A stretch of DNA of 64,000 nucleotides, taken from Beijerinckiaceae bacterium. GTDB lineage: Bacteria; Pseudomonadota; Alphaproteobacteria; Rhizobiales; Beijerinckiaceae. Both the position numbers and the translations under genes were made by a program. Each line of letters begins with the position of its first letter. Within the stretch, counting starts at the first letter, position 1. Positions 38,838 to 47,907 of this stretch are shown here, piece by piece. The notes under the pieces were generated by a model. It saw only the letters and a list, made by a program, of their open reading frames with translations, searched no databases and had not been told where the DNA came from. The stretch is from NCBI GenBank assembly GCA_027533425.1, contig JAPZUD010000001.1:868001-932000 (forward strand). Direction: 5' to 3'.

Positions 38838-38860
38838 TTTCTTAGAATTATTCTAAGAAA
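38838..38860. promoter_or_regulatory. 23-bp perfect palindrome, Irr (ICE)-like operator of the SUF operon
   Basis: A perfect 23-base inverted repeat centred on 38849 with core TTAGAATTATTCTAA. It lies 103 bases upstream of the desulfurase start and between the divergent desulfurase and alpha/beta-hydrolase genes. The iron-control element bound by Irr in Rhizobiales has a TTAGAA-N-TTCTAA type core, and suf operons are known Irr/RirA targets there, so iron-responsive control is the best guess. No irr gene is in the window. Confidence 0.7.
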
Positions 38861-38873
38861 CGTTCCACGTTTC
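38857..38873. promoter_or_regulatory. Second inverted repeat overlapping the palindrome
   Basis: GAAACGT, three bases, ACGTTTC forms a perfect 7-bp inverted repeat. It shares four bases with the right arm of the larger palindrome, so two proteins binding here could exclude each other. The binding factor is unknown. Confidence 0.5.
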
Positions 38874-38976
38874 ATTACTTAGCGGGTGCACTCGCCCCGT
38901 CAAGCACAACATGCACGCGCGAGGCAGGAATCGGGCTCCGGCGCCGGCCTTCTCGCCATCGGAGACGGAAGAATTC

Positions 38977-39627
38977 ATGCCTGAGGTCATCTTCAACGGA
39001 CCCGAAGGACGTCTGGAAGGGCGTTACCAGCCGGCCAAGAAGAAGGGCGCGCCGATTGCCATCGTGCTGCATCCTCACCCGCAATTCGGCGGGACGATGA
39101 ACAACCAGATCGTCTACCAGCTCTTCTACACCTTCCTCGACCGGGGCTTCTCCGTCCTGCGGTTCAATTTCCGTGGCGTCGGCCGTTCGGAAGGCGTGTT
39201 CGACCATGGCACGGGCGAATTGTCCGATGCCGCCGCCGCTTTGGACTGGATGCAGGCGGTGAACCCGGATGCGCGGTCCTGCTGGATCGCCGGCGTCTCC
39301 TTCGGCGCCTGGATCGGCATGCAGCTGCTGATGCGCCGGCCGGAAATCGAGGGCTTCGTCTCGATCGCGGCCATGGCCAATCGCTACGATTTTTCGTTCC
39401 TCGCGCCCTGCCCCTCCTCGGGCCTCTTCGTCCATGGCGACAAGGACCGCGTCGCCCCGGTCAACGAAGTGATCTCGGTCATCGACAAGGTGAAGGTGCA
39501 GAAAGGCGTCAAGCTCGACCATGCCGTGATCGAGGGGGCCAACCATTTCTTCGAGAACCGGGTTGACCAGCTTGTCGATACGGTTGGCGGCTATCTCGAC
39601 CGCCGGCTGGGGATCGTGAAGGACTGA
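38977..39627 (+). CDS. Alpha/beta hydrolase next to the SUF operon
   Basis: A 216-residue hydrolase from the ATG at 38977. It has an alpha/beta-hydrolase core: [25 protein letters not shown], the nucleophile elbow GVSFGAW (Ser), an Asp in HGDKDRVAP and a His in [10 protein letters not shown]. The catalytic triad is complete. This subtype, with the [12 protein letters not shown] motif, resembles small bacterial dienelactone-hydrolase-like enzymes of unknown substrate. It is divergent from the cysteine desulfurase and shares the palindromic control region with it. A terminator follows. Confidence 0.88.
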   Translation: MPEVIFNGPEGRLEGRYQPAKKKGAPIAIVLHPHPQFGGTMNNQIVYQLFYTFLDRGFSVLRFNFRGVGRSEGVFDHGTGELSDAAAALDWMQAVNPDARSCWIAGVSFGAWIGMQLLMRRPEIEGFVSIAAMANRYDFSFLAPCPSSGLFVHGDKDRVAPVNEVISVIDKVKVQKGVKLDHAVIEGANHFFENRVDQLVDTVGGYLDRRLGIVKD

Positions 39628-39653
39628 CCTTCCCCTCCCCGCCGGACACACAG

Positions 39654-39679
39654 ACGGGCGGCTGCAAGCCGCCCGTTTT
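39654..39679 (+). terminator. Rho-independent terminator of the hydrolase gene
   Basis: A 10-bp perfect stem ACGGGCGGCT/AGCCGCCCGT with a GCA loop is followed by TTT, 26 bases after the hydrolase stop. Confidence 0.85.
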
Positions 39680-39751
39680 CGTTCAGGCCTGCCCTTTTCA
39701 TTTCGAGGGCCTTGCTGTAGCGACCCAACCAGACAACGACACGGTGCCGAT

Positions 39752-41005
39752 ATGAGCGACTTCACGCCCAGATCCGAATTCCTCCAGACCCTGATGGCGC
39801 GTGGCTACGTGCATCAATGCTCGGATTTCGCCAGTCTCGACGCGCTGGCGGCGGAAGGAAAGGTCGTGGCCTATGTCGGCTATGACTGCACCGCGCCCTC
39901 GCTCCATGTCGGCCATCTGATCTCGATCATGATGCTGAGCTGGCTCCAGCGCACCGGCAATACGCCGATCGCGCTGATGGGCGGCGGCACCACCCGCGTC
40001 GGCGATCCCTCCGGCAAGGATGAGACGCGCAAGATCCTGACAATCGAGCAGATCGACGCCAACAAGGCCGAGATCCGCAAGACCTTCGCGAAATTCCTCG
40101 ATTTCGGCCCCGGCAAGGCGGTGATGACCGACAATGCCGAATGGCTCGCCCCGCTGAACTACATCGAGTTCCTGCGCGATGTCGGTCGTCATTTCTCGGT
40201 CAACCGCATGCTCTCGATGGATTCGGTGAAGCTCCGTCTCGAGCGCGAGAACGAGTTGTCCTTCATCGAATTCAACTACATGCTGCTGCAATCCTACGAT
40301 TTTGTGGAATTGTCGCGCCGCTACGGCTGCAACCTCCAGATGGGCGGCTCGGATCAATGGGGCAATATCGTCAACGGCATCGATCTCGGCCGCCGCATGG
40401 GCACGCCGCAGCTCCATGCCCTGACCTGCCCGCTGCTGACCACCGCCTCCGGCGCCAAGATGGGCAAGACGGCCGCCGGCGCGGTCTGGCTCGATGCCGG
40501 CATGCTCTCGGCCTATGAATACTGGCAGTTCTGGCGGAACACCGAGGATGCCGATGTCGGCCGCTTCCTGCGCCTCTTCACCTTCCTGCCGCTCGACGAG
40601 ATCGCCCGGCTCGAGGCCCTGTCCGGCGCCGGGATCAACGAGGCGAAGAAGGTGCTCGCCACCGAGGCGACGGCGCTGATGCATGGCCGCGAGGCGGCGG
40701 AAGCGGCAGCGGAAACCGCGCGCACCACCTTCGAGGCCGGCGGCACGGCGGCGGATCTGCCGGGCATCGAGGTGCCCGAAGCGGAGCTGAAGGCCGGGCT
40801 CGGCGTGCTCAGCGCCTTTGTCCGGGCCGGGCTCGTCGCCTCGAATGGCGAGGCGCGGCGGCAGGTGCAGAGCGGCGGCCTCCGCGTCAACGATGCGGTC
40901 GTCACGGATATCGGCCAGACGCTGACTCTGGCGGATGCCACGCAGGCCGGTGCGATCAAGCTCTCTTTCGGCAAGAAGAAGCACGTGCTGATCCGCCCGG
41001 CCTGA
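39752..41005 (+). CDS. tyrS: Tyrosyl-tRNA synthetase
   Basis: A 417-residue class I aminoacyl-tRNA synthetase of TyrRS-1 type. The HIGH motif is HVGH at 52-55 following [11 protein letters not shown]; the KMSKS motif reads KMGKT at 236-240, as in this bacterial branch. The tyrosine pocket is built by YVGYD and [11 protein letters not shown]. The C-terminal S4 RNA-binding domain covers about the last 75 residues ([18 protein letters not shown]). It charges tRNA-Tyr. It is a single gene, convergent with the AsmA-like gene. Confidence 0.98.
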   Translation: MSDFTPRSEFLQTLMARGYVHQCSDFASLDALAAEGKVVAYVGYDCTAPSLHVGHLISIMMLSWLQRTGNTPIALMGGGTTRVGDPSGKDETRKILTIEQIDANKAEIRKTFAKFLDFGPGKAVMTDNAEWLAPLNYIEFLRDVGRHFSVNRMLSMDSVKLRLERENELSFIEFNYMLLQSYDFVELSRRYGCNLQMGGSDQWGNIVNGIDLGRRMGTPQLHALTCPLLTTASGAKMGKTAAGAVWLDAGMLSAYEYWQFWRNTEDADVGRFLRLFTFLPLDEIARLEALSGAGINEAKKVLATEATALMHGREAAEAAAETARTTFEAGGTAADLPGIEVPEAELKAGLGVLSAFVRAGLVASNGEARRQVQSGGLRVNDAVVTDIGQTLTLADATQAGAIKLSFGKKKHVLIRPA

Positions 41006-41015
41006 CGGCCAGGGC

Positions 41016-44000
41016 TCAGTTCGCCCGGTTCAGGGCCGGGGCATTGCCTCCGCCCTCGCGCTGGATCTCGAACAGCTTGCGCAGGAAGCCCGGCGCGATG
41101 GCGGAAACCGGGTTGATCCTCATGACGGGCGCGCTGGCCCGGCCGGAAATCACGAAGGGCACCGCGAACAGGCCTTCATATTGCGCGCCGCCAAGAATGG
41201 GGCCGAGCAGCGGCACGCTGGCGAAGAAGTTGTTCAGCGCATAGGCCGGCACAAAAACACCCTTCAGATCAACACGATCCGCAGCGTAATCAAGGCTGCC
41301 TTCCAGCGTCCCGCCCAGTTGCCCTCCCCACATCACCGCCTCGCGCAGGTCGAGCCGTCCCGGCCGGCGGGCGAAATCGGCCCGCATCTTGGTGAACGGC
41401 ACCTCTTCACCGAGGCTCTGCGTGGCGGAAACCGTGCGACCGCTGGCGCCGACCTGTCGCAAGGCGCTCTCGCCGCGGATCACGAAGTCCCGGATCTGCA
41501 CCACGCCCTGCTGGGTCTGGGCACCGACGGAGATCTCCGCCGCCATCCGGCCGCCATAGGCCTTGTTATAGATATCGAGGAACCGGAGCAGCGCGCCGCC
41601 ATCCTGCGAGCTGGCATTGATCAGGGTCGTCTCCCGCTGCCCTTCGAGGCTCGAGGCCGTGACCGCCGCAGCGCCGAATTGCCCCTTGAGCGCGAGCTGG
41701 GTCAACCGGCCCTGCCGGCGGGCCATCCGGGTCTCGACACCGCTCATCAACTCGCCATTGAACCCGATCAGGACCGTCGATTGCAGGTCGAGGTCAAAAT
41801 CCGGCGGCTTGGCATCCGCCGCGCGCCCGTCCTCGAGCTTGCCGGCCTGGAACCCGCGCAGGAACGGCCGGAGATCGAACGAATTGCCGCGCAACGTGAG
41901 GCGCGTCACACCGCGCTGGCGCTCGGCGAGAAGCCGGGCATTGTCGCCGCCCGAGAGCTTGAACGTGCTGAAATCCGCCTTGCCGAACTGCCCGTCGCGC
42001 AGCAGCTCCACCCGGCCGCGCAGCGAGGCCGGCGCGAGATCAAGCTCGAGATTGTCGAGCCACGTGCCGTCCGGCCGGCTGACCACGGTGAACTTCGTCC
42101 GGCCAGGCTGGCCGGCCCGCTTGGCGAGGCCGGGTATGCCGGATTCAATCCGTGCCTTGGCGAGATCGATCTCCACATCGAAGCTGGTGGCCTGTTTCGA
42201 CAACGGCAGCGTCACGGTCGATTGCATCGGGCCCTGCACGAGGCCGCGCACATCGATGCCCCGGCGGGCCAGAACGGTCTCGTCCAGCGTCGCCTTGGCG
42301 ACAGCCTGCCCCGGCCGCCCCGGCTCGGATTTCACCTCGATCTGCTGCGGCACACCGAAAAGGCGCGCCTCACCACGGAGCGTCAGCGCGCCGTTGCGGG
42401 TGAGCAGGGTGAAGGCCCCGCCTTCGAGGCGCTCGTTCTTGACAATGTTGTCAATACTGACCTGCCGGAGATCCGCCCGGAACTCGACCCGGACATCCCT
42501 GGGCGGAGGATTGTTGATCAGCGGCAGCGAAACCGTGGCAAGGCCGGAAAACTGGCCTTCGGAGACACCCGCATCCGGCGGGAGGCCCGACAGGTCCCGG
42601 AGCGATGGCGCCGAAAGAAAGGCCATCAAGGCGTCGAGCCGGCCTTCCGCCGGGATCGTCATCTCAAGGATCGACGGCCTGACTGCGGTATTGGCAACAG
42701 AGAGGCGGGCATCCTTCAGGGTGAAGCGCTGGCCCGCCTGCGGCTCGACAATGGCCGTTTCGATAACCGCATCGGTCTTCTGCCCGGATACGCGGCCGGA
42801 GCCGTTGAGCGCGGTCAGCGCCGATGCATCCCTCAGCGGCCGGAGGGTCACGTTTTCCAGTCGGTAGGTGGCGCGAAGCGAATCATCGGGAATCGGCTTG
42901 TGGTTGTTGGCATCCTCGAGCGCCTGCCCCGCCAGCCGCAGGTCAAGCCGGAGCTGGGCCAGGCGGCCGGCTTCGGCATGCTCGATCAGCCAGCGCCGGA
43001 CCGGCGGCGCAACCCAGACCGGCCAGATCCGCAGGGCCTTGCGGATCTCGAGATTGTCGGCCTCGACGCGGTTCTCCACAAGGCCGCCATCATCGAGCGA
43101 ATACAGGCCGCGGAGCGTGACCTGGCCCTGATCTTCCTGGACCTGCAACCGGTCAACCCGGAGGCTGCGCAGGTCAGGCGCGACCAGCGCCTCGAGTTCC
43201 GCCGAATCGAGAATGATCGGCGCTTCGCCCGGGGAAAGACGGTCAATCTCGGCCCGCTCCGACCGGAGCGTCAGCGCCAGCCCGCGATCGCCCTCGGTCC
43301 GGGGAGAGAGCCGCCCGCCCAGAACGAGATGGGTTTCGTTGAAGCGGATCCGGATCCGATCGAGCAGGATATCGGGCGAATCCGCCCGCATCCGCAGATC
43401 GATGGAGGCTTCGTCCAGCAGGAAAGGCGCCATGTCGCGGTCCGGCGGCTGGACCTTTCCGCCATAGGCATGGAAACGGGCGCCTTTTTCAATGAGTGTG
43501 CCTTCGGCATTGACCCGCGAGTTCAAGGACAGCCGCATCTTCATGCGGGGATCCAGCCCGCTGAAGTTCCCGGCAGCCAGCGCCTGGACGGCCTGCAGTT
43601 CAACCTCGCCGGATTCCAGCACCATCATCCGGCCGCCATCGGCCAAAGCCCGGGACGATGCCTTCAGGGCCAGCGAGAACGGCGTCCCCTCTTTCGAGAG
43701 ACGCGCGGCGATCTGGTCCTCGCTATCCCGGACGACCTCCAGCCCGAGACCCTGCTGGATCGGGAGGATGCGGCCATCGGGCTGGCGCTGGAACAGGGCG
43801 ATGTCGCGCCCCTCGATACGCTGGAGATTCCGGAAGGTCGGATCCTGGCCCGAGGCCGCGAAATGCGCGCCGGCGAGAATGGCCCGGAACAGGGTCAACG
43901 CCTCGTTTGCCGCCAGCGGGTTGGCCTCCTGCTGCGCCGCCGGCATGACCAGCCGAACCCCTTGAAGCCGAACCGACGTCGGCAGCGGCCGCTGCCGCCA

Positions 44001-44327
44001 GAGCGAGAAGGTGGGCACCTCGACCTCGACCGAATCGAGATCGGCCTCGGTGCCGTTCGCCGGATTGGCGATTGCCAGCCGGCCGATCGAGAAAGTCGAG
44101 GTCAGCCCGGCGAAACGCAGGCCGGCCTCCGCCACCGACAGGGCATGATCCGTGCCCAGACCGTTGCCGAGCGCGCCGAGAAGCTGTTCGCGGAGGAACG
44201 CGGAGTTACGGTCCTTCTGGACCATCCAGACGAAGACACCCGCAGCGGCAAGCACCAGCAGCAGCACGCCTGCCAGTGAAGCTGTGCACCAGCCGAGCAG
44301 GCCCAGGCGACGCCGGGGCACGGGCAT
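41016..44327 (-). CDS. Very large AsmA/YhdP-like (DUF3971) inner-membrane protein
   Basis: About 1103 residues from the ATG at 44327, just before the only membrane segment (LGLLGWCTASLAGVLLLVLA); the open frame reaches 44594, and a TTG at 44381 is an alternative start. The rest is one long periplasmic beta-rich region, as in YhdP/TamB/AsmA proteins, which bridge the envelope and take part in phospholipid transport to the outer membrane. The C-terminal part contains GGQLGGTLEGSLDYAADRVDLKGVFVPAYALN and PFVISGRASAPVMRINPVSAIAPGFLRKLF, typical of the DUF3971/AsmA C-terminal segment. The gene is divergent from bcp. Function inferred from family. Confidence 0.88.
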   Translation of the reverse strand: MPVPRRRLGLLGWCTASLAGVLLLVLAAAGVFVWMVQKDRNSAFLREQLLGALGNGLGTDHALSVAEAGLRFAGLTSTFSIGRLAIANPANGTEADLDSVEVEVPTFSLWRQRPLPTSVRLQGVRLVMPAAQQEANPLAANEALTLFRAILAGAHFAASGQDPTFRNLQRIEGRDIALFQRQPDGRILPIQQGLGLEVVRDSEDQIAARLSKEGTPFSLALKASSRALADGGRMMVLESGEVELQAVQALAAGNFSGLDPRMKMRLSLNSRVNAEGTLIEKGARFHAYGGKVQPPDRDMAPFLLDEASIDLRMRADSPDILLDRIRIRFNETHLVLGGRLSPRTEGDRGLALTLRSERAEIDRLSPGEAPIILDSAELEALVAPDLRSLRVDRLQVQEDQGQVTLRGLYSLDDGGLVENRVEADNLEIRKALRIWPVWVAPPVRRWLIEHAEAGRLAQLRLDLRLAGQALEDANNHKPIPDDSLRATYRLENVTLRPLRDASALTALNGSGRVSGQKTDAVIETAIVEPQAGQRFTLKDARLSVANTAVRPSILEMTIPAEGRLDALMAFLSAPSLRDLSGLPPDAGVSEGQFSGLATVSLPLINNPPPRDVRVEFRADLRQVSIDNIVKNERLEGGAFTLLTRNGALTLRGEARLFGVPQQIEVKSEPGRPGQAVAKATLDETVLARRGIDVRGLVQGPMQSTVTLPLSKQATSFDVEIDLAKARIESGIPGLAKRAGQPGRTKFTVVSRPDGTWLDNLELDLAPASLRGRVELLRDGQFGKADFSTFKLSGGDNARLLAERQRGVTRLTLRGNSFDLRPFLRGFQAGKLEDGRAADAKPPDFDLDLQSTVLIGFNGELMSGVETRMARRQGRLTQLALKGQFGAAAVTASSLEGQRETTLINASSQDGGALLRFLDIYNKAYGGRMAAEISVGAQTQQGVVQIRDFVIRGESALRQVGASGRTVSATQSLGEEVPFTKMRADFARRPGRLDLREAVMWGGQLGGTLEGSLDYAADRVDLKGVFVPAYALNNFFASVPLLGPILGGAQYEGLFAVPFVISGRASAPVMRINPVSAIAPGFLRKLFEIQREGGGNAPALNRAN

Positions 44328-44620
44328 CCCGGCATCCACCGCCGCGGATGTCCTGTCTGTCTGGGTCGGCTCGAACGTCAACGCGGCTCTGTCTCCGGCA
44401 ATCCCCGCAGGTTCCGATATAGTCCATAGCAAGGTTGCGCCGGCGACAAAGCCGTCGTGGCGGGGTCGGGCGCAATTGCCACGCTCTATGCACATCAAAC
44501 ACGTCGAAATCATGGACCGGGCGCGCCCCGCCCCTCGCCAAGTCCGGCCGCGCGCACCATGTGAGGAGCGGATCGTCGATGATCCTCCCCGCAAGATGAA
44601 GACACGTGAAGGAAGAATCC

Positions 44621-45097
44621 ATGACAGCTCACGCAGCGTTGCAGGCAGGCGATCGCGCCCCGGAATTCTCGCTGCCGGGTGATGGCGGCAGCACGCTGTC
44701 GCTCGCCACGGCCGCCGGCCGGAAACTGGTCCTGTACTTCTACCCGAAGGACGACACCTCCGGCTGCACTATGGAAGCCAAGGATTTCAATGCCTTGCGC
44801 GCCGATTTTGCAGCGGCCGGCACCGAGATCATCGGCGTCTCGCCCGACAGCGCCGCCAGCCATGACAAGTTCAAGAAAAAATACGAACTCGGCTTCGCCC
44901 TCGCCTCCGATGAAAGCAAGGCGATGCTTGAAGCCTATGGCGTCTGGGTCGAAAAGAGCATGTATGGCCGCAAGTACATGGGTGTCGAACGCACAACCTT
45001 CCTGATCGGGCCGGACGGCCGAATCGCGCGCGTCTGGTCGAAGGTGAAGGTGCCCGGTCACGCAGCCGAGGTGCTCGCCGCCGCCAGGGCGCTCTGA
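44621..45097 (+). CDS. bcp: Peroxiredoxin, Bcp/PrxQ type
   Basis: A 158-residue peroxiredoxin from the ATG at 44621 (AAGGA upstream); a GTG at 44606 is less likely. The thioredoxin fold shows APEFSLPGDGGSTLSL, YFYPKDDTSGCTMEAKDF with the peroxidatic Cys, and VERTTFLIGPDGRIARVW. Most Bcp proteins have a resolving Cys five residues after the peroxidatic one (CTxEACxF); here that position is Lys (CTMEAKDF), so this is a one-Cys form needing another thiol. It detoxifies peroxides in the cytoplasm. Single gene. Confidence 0.93.
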   Translation: MTAHAALQAGDRAPEFSLPGDGGSTLSLATAAGRKLVLYFYPKDDTSGCTMEAKDFNALRADFAAAGTEIIGVSPDSAASHDKFKKKYELGFALASDESKAMLEAYGVWVEKSMYGRKYMGVERTTFLIGPDGRIARVWSKVKVPGHAAEVLAAARAL

Positions 45098-45290
45098 CCG
45101 GTCAAGGCGCTCCGGTCGTCCCGGGCGCCTCGAACCACCGGCGGCCTGCCCTGCAGCAGGCCCCGAATCCGGGCAAGGCGCGCGGATAGTTGCGCGATTC
45201 ACCAACCCAAGGTTGCAGCCTTAGGGCGTCATTAACCTTAATCGTCCATGATCAGGCCCAGTTCTCGCGTTGATCAGGGCCCCGATCCAG

Positions 45291-46676
45291 ATGAGTTTGC
45301 GCATTCCGGCTTCCGACCCGCTGGCCAATTCCTCGACGCGCTTCGCCATTGTGATGCGGAGCGGCGGATCCCCCCGCATCATCGAACTCGGCGATCGAAC
45401 TGTCATCACCATCGGTGTCCTCTCGCTTCTGCTGCTCGCCTGGTACCTGTTCGCAACGCTCTATCTGGTCCTGCGCGATGATGTCGTGGTGTCCCTCGTA
45501 TCCGGGCAGCGCCGGGTGCATTACGCCTACGAAGACCGTATTCTCGAATTGCGCGCCCGGATCGATCGCATCACCGCGAAACAGGTGCAGAGCCAGGAGA
45601 CGATCGAGGACCGCGTGGCCAGTCTTGTCGCCCGACAGGCCGAACTCGAAGCGCGCGCCGTGATGATGGCGGATCTCGCGGCCCGCGCCGAGAAAGCCGG
45701 CCTGGCCCGCCCGGACAATCCCGCGCCGGCTGCCGCGCTGCCGGAATTCCTCACGGCCTCGCCCCCCGCCCTTGGCGGCGCGGCCCTCTCCTTCGCGCCG
45801 GTCACCGAGCGCCGGGCCAAGCCGATGCCTGTCGAACCGGCACCCGTTCCGCCCATGCGGCCGGCCGACACCCTGCCGAAAACGCCGATGCACGGTGTCG
45901 TCCAGGAGGTCGAGCGCCGGGCCGAGCGCGTCGAGGCGACGCAGATGGGCGTGCTGGTCGCGATCGAGGAAACGGCTGGTGCGCAGGTCTCGCAATCCCG
46001 CCGGATGGTGAGTGCCCTCGGGCTGGATCCGGGCCGTTTCGGCAAGAGCAGCCTCTCGGCTCCGGCCATCCGGCGCCCGGCCCCGCTCGACAGCCTGCAT
46101 CTGCGCGATGTCTCGGCAGATCAGGGCGGCACGGATATGGGTGGCCCGTGGCTTCCAGCGGGCACGGCCGAAGCACCGGCCAGTTTCGACTTCCTGTTCG
46201 GCCGCGTCGAGACCGCGCTCGATCAGGCCCGCCATGCGCGGCAGGTCATCAAGGCACTCCCGGTCGGGCGGCCCCTCGGCGAGCGGTTCGACATTACCTC
46301 GAGCTTCGGCACGCGGCTGGACCCGTTCACGCGGAGCCCGGCGCTGCACTCGGGCATCGATTTCCGCGCCCCCACCGGCACGCCGGTCCGGGCGGTGGCC
46401 GGCGGCAAGGTGATCGAGGCCGGGCCGAATGGCGGCTATGGCCGGATGGTCGAGATCGACCATGGCTTCGGCATCAGCACACGCTATGCCCATCTCTCGG
46501 TCATCGCGGTCAACGAAGGCGATACGATCGAGAAAGGCGCCGTCCTCGGGCAAGTCGGGTCGACCGGCCGCTCGACCGGGCCGCATCTCCATTACGAGGT
46601 GCGGGTCGATGACGATGCGACCGATCCGATGCGCTATGTCCGGGCACAGGCCCTGATGGCGCGTCAGGCGCCCTGA
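45291..46676 (+). CDS. M23-family (LytM) peptidase with coiled coil
   Basis: A 461-residue protein starting at the ATG at 45291. It has one N-terminal membrane segment (VITIGVLSLLLLAWYLFATL), a coiled-coil stretch of about residues 80-140, a Pro-rich linker and a C-terminal M23 domain. The peptidase zinc ligands are present: HSGIDFRAP (His, Asp) and GPHLHYEVR (His), with the conserved STGRSTG just before. Such enzymes cut cell-wall peptide bridges, or act as amidase activators when ligands are lost; here they are intact. The envelope genes downstream, PBP1A and the amidase, fit a cell-wall role. Confidence 0.92.
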   Translation: MSLRIPASDPLANSSTRFAIVMRSGGSPRIIELGDRTVITIGVLSLLLLAWYLFATLYLVLRDDVVVSLVSGQRRVHYAYEDRILELRARIDRITAKQVQSQETIEDRVASLVARQAELEARAVMMADLAARAEKAGLARPDNPAPAAALPEFLTASPPALGGAALSFAPVTERRAKPMPVEPAPVPPMRPADTLPKTPMHGVVQEVERRAERVEATQMGVLVAIEETAGAQVSQSRRMVSALGLDPGRFGKSSLSAPAIRRPAPLDSLHLRDVSADQGGTDMGGPWLPAGTAEAPASFDFLFGRVETALDQARHARQVIKALPVGRPLGERFDITSSFGTRLDPFTRSPALHSGIDFRAPTGTPVRAVAGGKVIEAGPNGGYGRMVEIDHGFGISTRYAHLSVIAVNEGDTIEKGAVLGQVGSTGRSTGPHLHYEVRVDDDATDPMRYVRAQALMARQAP

Positions 46677-46688
46677 CCCGCGCCGCGC

Positions 46689-47808
46689 TTACTCCACATC
46701 CCCGACATCGCCGACAACCTTGTTGGCAAGCGCGGCCTCGATGAAGGGGCCGAGATTGCCGTCCAGCACGTCCGACGGCGTGCCCGACGTGACGCCGGTG
46801 CGGAGGTCCTTCACAAGCTGATAGGGCTGCAGCACATAGGACCGGATCTGGTGTCCCCAGCCGATATCGGTCTTGTTGGCCTGCTCGGCCGCCGCCGCTT
46901 CCTCGCGCTTCTTCAGCTCAAGCTCATATAAACGGGCGCGCAGCATCTTCCAGGCGAGTTCGCGGTTCTGATGCTGCGAGCGGCTGGTCTGGCTCATCAC
47001 CATGATGCCGGTGGGCAGATGGACGAGGCGGACAGCTGACTCGACCTTGTTGACGTTCTGGCCGCCGGCGCCCTGCGCGCGCATCAGGTCGACGCGGACA
47101 TCACTTTCCTTCAGGTCGACCTGGATCGAATCATCAACCACCGGATAGACCGTGACCGAGGCAAAGCTGGTATGTCGCCTTGCATTGGAATCATAGGGCG
47201 AGATCCGCACCAGCCGATGAACGCCCGCCTCGGTCTTCGCCCAGCCATAGGCGTTGCGGCCCTTGACGAGCAGAGTGGCCGACTTGATTCCCGCCTCTTC
47301 GCCGTCCGAGACTTCCATCACCTCGACCTTGAAGCCCGACCGCTCGGCCCAGCGTGAATACATGCGCATCAGCATCGAGGCCCAGTCCTGGCTCTCGGTG
47401 CCCCCGGCGCCGGAATGGACTTCGATGTAAGTATCGTTCGAATCCGCCTCGCCGGAGAGCAGCGCCTCGACCTGTCGCTTCGCCGCCTCGCCTTCCAGAG
47501 CCCGGATCTGGTTCTCGCCTTCGTCAACCGTCGCCTGGTCGCCCTCGGCCTCGCCCAGTTCGATCAGCGTGATGGCATCCTCGAGATCGCGCTCGAGCTT
47601 GGCCAGCGAGTTGAGCTTGTATTCAAGATCGGTCCGCTCGCGCATAATTTTCTGCGCCGAGGTCGAATCGTTCCAGAAATCCGGGTGTTCCACCCGGGCA
47701 TTCAGCTCCTGGAGCCGCCTGGTCGACTTGTCCCAGTCAAAGATGCCTCCTCAGCAGCCCGACAGACTGCTGGATGGCCTCGACCATCGCTTCGATTTCC
47801 GTCCGCAT
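46689..47808 (-). CDS. prfB: Peptide chain release factor 2, with programmed +1 frameshift
   Basis: RF2 of 372 residues read in two frames. The first 23 codons run from the ATG at 47808 to CTT TGA at 47742-47737; a +1 shift at CTT then reads GAC TGG and continues in the main frame to 46689. The protein has [16 protein letters not shown] with the catalytic GGQ near residue 250 and [13 protein letters not shown], where SPY stands at the stop-codon-recognition SPF position. The shift makes RF2 control its own level, because efficient TGA termination by RF2 blocks it. PBP1A is directly upstream. Confidence 0.96.
47736..47751 (-). promoter_or_regulatory. prfB programmed frameshift signal
   Basis: Read on the minus strand: AGG AGG CAT CTT TGA C. 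The E. coli element is AGG GGG TAT CTT TGA C. The Shine-Dalgarno-like AGGAGG sits three bases before the slippery CTT, the exact distance needed, and TGA is followed by C, a weak terminator. Confidence 0.95.
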
Positions 47809-47907
47809 TGTCCAAAATTCCGTCAAGATTGCCGCAGGGCGCGGCAGGGATTGGGCCCGGAATAGCCGAGCCCGGCCGGGGATGCAAACCATCCTGCCGG
47901 CGTTGCG

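Noticed and set aside
41181-44279. Plus-strand open frame of 1032 codons opposite the AsmA-like gene
   Set aside because: No signal, no domain, and the minus-strand product has clear AsmA features.
45143-45162. Hairpin after bcp (GGCCTGC/GCAGGCC)
   Set aside because: No T run follows on either strand, so I do not call it a terminator.
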